A stretch of 64,000 bases of DNA from Ignavibacteriae bacterium HGW-Ignavibacteriae-4. GTDB taxonomy: Bacteria; Bacteroidota; Ignavibacteria; Kapaibacteriales; UBA2268. The stretch is taken from assembly GCA_002839765.1 (NCBI GenBank), contig PGYR01000006.1, positions 1 through 64,000 on the forward strand, in the 5' to 3' direction. The translations under genes were made by a program, and so were the position numbers. The notes under the pieces are model-generated. The model had not been told where the DNA came from, did not search any database, and saw only the letters and a list, made by a program, of their open reading frames with translations. Below, one piece after another: positions 61,634 to 64,000 of this stretch; the stretch's first letter is position 1, and every line of letters begins with the position of its first letter.

Positions 61634-64000
61634 ATGAGAAAAATTATACTCACCGCACTTATTATACTAACATCATCTGTTATGATGTTTGGTCAATCAA
61701 AACTACTCCGTTTCCCTAACAGTTCGGATACTCAAATCACATTTACTCATGCCGGCGATATTTTCGTAGTACCTATTAGTGGTGGTTTGGCTAGACGAGT
61801 AACAGTATCTGATGGTATAGAGATGTTTCCTCGATTCTCACCCGATGGCAAAACAATAGCATTTGCTGGTGAATATAATGGTAACCAACAAGTATTCGTA
61901 ATGCCTTCAGAAGGTGGAATGCCAATACAACGTACGTTCAACATGGACGTAGAGGGATTACCAGAAAGAATGGGTCCTAATAAAATCATTTTGGAATGGA
62001 CTAAAGATGGTAAAGATATAGTATATCGTTCTCGTGAAGAAAGCTGGCATGTATTAGAAGGAAAAATCTTCACAGTACCAGCGATTGCGGGTATTCCTAA
62101 AACATTGGATTTACCTAATTCTGGATATGCTTCATTATCTCCTGATGGAACTAAGATAGCTTATAACAGAATTTTCCGTGATTATAGAACTTGGAAAAGA
62201 TATAGAGGTGGTCAAGTAGCCGATGTTTGGATTTACGATTTCAAATCAAAAGAATTGACCCAAGTAACTAATAATGATTCTCAAGATATAATGCCAATAT
62301 GGAATGGAGATAAGATTTACTATATCTCTGACAGAACTGGCACTATGAACATTTATAGATACGACACAAAAACTAAAGAAGAGAAACAAATCACAAACTC
62401 ATCTAATTATGATGTGAAATTCCCATCAAAAGGTACTAAGCATATTGCATTTGAGATGGGAGGCGAAGTTCAGTTAATGGACTATGCAACTGAAACTGTA
62501 AAACCAGTTAGTATCACAGTGCAAGATGATTTCCCTACAGCTAGAACTAGAATAGAAGCTGTAAATGATGAAATATCTGGAAGCACAGTTTCTCCTGATG
62601 GTAAATGGGCTTTGTTTTCTGCAAGAGGCGATATATACGTTGTTTCAAAAGAGAAAGGAATAACTAAAAACTTAACGAATTCATCAAACGCGCACGATAG
62701 AAATCCAGCTTGGTCACCAGATGGCAAATGGATTGCTTATATAAGTGATGTAAGTGGGGAATATGAAATCTATTTAGTAAAACCAGATGGTTCGGAAACA
62801 AAACAACTTTCTAAAGATTTTGAATCTTACAGATATGAGTTAGAATGGTCTCCTGATAGTAAGAATATCCTGACTTCTGACAAATCGATGAAATTGTATT
62901 ACTACTCAGTACCAGGTGGTGCTAGAAAAGAAGTAATAAAATCAAGAAGCTGGGAAATTAGAGATTACAACTGGTCGCCAGACAGCAAATGGATAGTTTA
63001 TACTGATAATCTGAACCCTAATATTTCAGGTGTGTTTGTGCACTCTATTGCTAGTGGTAAAAATGAGTTAGTAACAAACAAGTTCTTTAATGCAAGCCAA
63101 GGTGTATTTTCACCAGGTGGAAACTTCTTGTTCTATACTTCTAATAGATCATTCAATGCAGATATTAACAATCTTGAGTGGAATTACTCTTATGCTGATA
63201 TGAGCAAGATATATGGTGTTCCTTTGAAAAAAGAAACTAAATCACCATTCATGTTCGAAGGTTTTGCTGATAAGAAAGAAGACGATAAGAAAGACGATAA
63301 AGACAAAAAAGAAAAAGATGTTACTGTTGAAATAGATTTTGATGGTATCAAAGATAGAGTTTTCGATGTACCAACATCTGCTGGTAACTACTTCGGATTA
63401 ACTCCAACTAAAGACCACAAAATGTACTACGTGAAAACTAGTGCTAGTGCTAAACCAACAACATATTTATTTGATTTCAACGAAAAAGAAGAAAAACAAG
63501 TTGGTAGTTTTTACCAATGGGATATAACTCCAGATGGTAAAAATATATTTATAAAATCTGGCGAAGACTACTATATCCAAAAGCTTGCGGATAAAGTAGA
63601 GACTTCAGCTAAAGATAAAGTTGATCTTTCTAATATGGAAACTAAAATTAATCCAGTTGAAGAGTGGAATCAAATCTATTCTGAAACTTGGAGACAGATG
63701 CGTGATTTCTTCTATGACCCAAATATGCATGGAGTAGATTGGAAAGAAATGCGAACTAAATACGAAGTACTAATGCCATATGTACAACATAGAACAGATT
63801 TGACTTATGTACTAGGTGAGTTAATCAGTGAGCTTAACGTAGGTCACGCGTACGTTGGTGGAGGTGATATGCCTAAAGTGAAAACAATATCTATTGGCCA
63901 ACTAGGTGCTGATTTAGTATTAGACGGCAAGAATTGGAAATTTACAAATATACTTGTTGGTAGAAACTGGGAAGAAAGCAAACGCTCCCCACTAACTGAA
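61634..64000 (+). CDS. Tricorn-like S41 protease (3' end outside window)
   Basis: The frame opens with ATG at 61634 and is open for all 789 codons to the right edge. After a signal peptide (IILTALIILTSSVMMFGQ) there are repeated WD40-like/PD40 blades (FPRFSPDGKTIAFAG, YASLSPDGTKIAYN, NPAWSPDGKWIAYISD, YNWSPDSKWIVYTD), forming one or two beta-propellers to about residue 520. An acidic/Lys-rich linker follows (KKEDDKKDDKDKKEK), then the start of the core domain (EEWNQIYSETWRQMRDFFYDP, ELNVGHAYVGGGDMP). This is the order of tricorn protease homologs, with PDZ and catalytic Ser expected beyond the window. It probably trims peptides in the periplasm. Confidence 0.9.
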   Translation, partial: MRKIILTALIILTSSVMMFGQSKLLRFPNSSDTQITFTHAGDIFVVPISGGLARRVTVSDGIEMFPRFSPDGKTIAFAGEYNGNQQVFVMPSEGGMPIQRTFNMDVEGLPERMGPNKIILEWTKDGKDIVYRSREESWHVLEGKIFTVPAIAGIPKTLDLPNSGYASLSPDGTKIAYNRIFRDYRTWKRYRGGQVADVWIYDFKSKELTQVTNNDSQDIMPIWNGDKIYYISDRTGTMNIYRYDTKTKEEKQITNSSNYDVKFPSKGTKHIAFEMGGEVQLMDYATETVKPVSITVQDDFPTARTRIEAVNDEISGSTVSPDGKWALFSARGDIYVVSKEKGITKNLTNSSNAHDRNPAWSPDGKWIAYISDVSGEYEIYLVKPDGSETKQLSKDFESYRYELEWSPDSKNILTSDKSMKLYYYSVPGGARKEVIKSRSWEIRDYNWSPDSKWIVYTDNLNPNISGVFVHSIASGKNELVTNKFFNASQGVFSPGGNFLFYTSNRSFNADINNLEWNYSYADMSKIYGVPLKKETKSPFMFEGFADKKEDDKKDDKDKKEKDVTVEIDFDGIKDRVFDVPTSAGNYFGLTPTKDHKMYYVKTSASAKPTTYLFDFNEKEEKQVGSFYQWDITPDGKNIFIKSGEDYYIQKLADKVETSAKDKVDLSNMETKINPVEEWNQIYSETWRQMRDFFYDPNMHGVDWKEMRTKYEVLMPYVQHRTDLTYVLGELISELNVGHAYVGGGDMPKVKTISIGQLGADLVLDGKNWKFTNILVGRNWEESKRSPLTE

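Overview
The window looks like chromosome from an AT-rich member of the Bacteroidota/FCB superphylum (Bacteroidota, Kapabacteria or Ignavibacteria type). The pointers are two large secreted proteins with type IX secretion (T9SS) C-terminal sorting domains, a TonB-dependent receptor with an N-terminal carboxypeptidase-regulatory-like domain, many small SPII lipoproteins, a GWxTD-domain protein, a rhomboid protease with a DUF6576-like tail, and a DnaG primase whose zinc-ribbon ligands are replaced in the way I recall from Bacteroidota. Shine-Dalgarno sites are present but patchy. Several starts are GTG or TTG, and one appears to be ATC.

Layout. 1-2541: a cytochrome-like lipoprotein (cut by the left edge), a lipoprotein, a GT9 heptosyltransferase-type enzyme and a divergent STAS protein. 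2700-7571: membrane pyrophosphatase hppA and a T9SS-exported beta-propeller-like protein. 7985-10924: an MBL-fold lipoprotein and aspS. 10921-14720 (minus): an operon of two related lipoproteins flanking a His-rich '...RAPP' peptide, a MazG-like protein and a TonB-dependent receptor. 14786-15641: RidA and a DUF6265-like protein. 15647-24352 (minus): five tandem paralogous small secreted proteins, an outer-membrane-type protein, a C1B-like peptidase and an AddA-type helicase-nuclease. 24546-28951: gap, pgk, rhomboid, ispG. 29035-34187 (minus): a type IIG-like restriction-modification gene split by a nested AbiC-like membrane gene, followed by a DUF7282-like lipoprotein bounded by short direct repeats. 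A tRNA-Leu(UAG) lies just upstream.

34589-48987 is mostly housekeeping: hpnE-like, coaC/coaB as separate genes, der, a second T9SS protein, ruvX, GWxTD protein, folB, hemW, a metallophosphoesterase lipoprotein, tandem lepB genes and lepA. 49130-61383 (minus): WG-repeat protein, DUF1801 protein, a DUF2231-like membrane protein with a second RAPP-type peptide, a lipoprotein, a DUF6588-like protein, YbbR, dnaG, folK, a lipoprotein, an S12 serine hydrolase and a beta-carbonic anhydrase. 61634-64000: the first 789 codons of a tricorn-like S41 protease, cut by the right edge.

The most unusual material is (i) the nested defence-type gene inside the R-M gene, together with several in-frame repeat insertions in its C-terminal half, (ii) the array of five secreted paralogs whose variable middles carry Hcp-like and eCIS_core-like short motifs, and (iii) two loci where a lipoprotein gene sits between a gene's true 3' end and a second, slightly diverged copy of that 3' end. 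No CRISPR array, rRNA, transposase or prophage was seen. All family assignments are by eye; no search was run.
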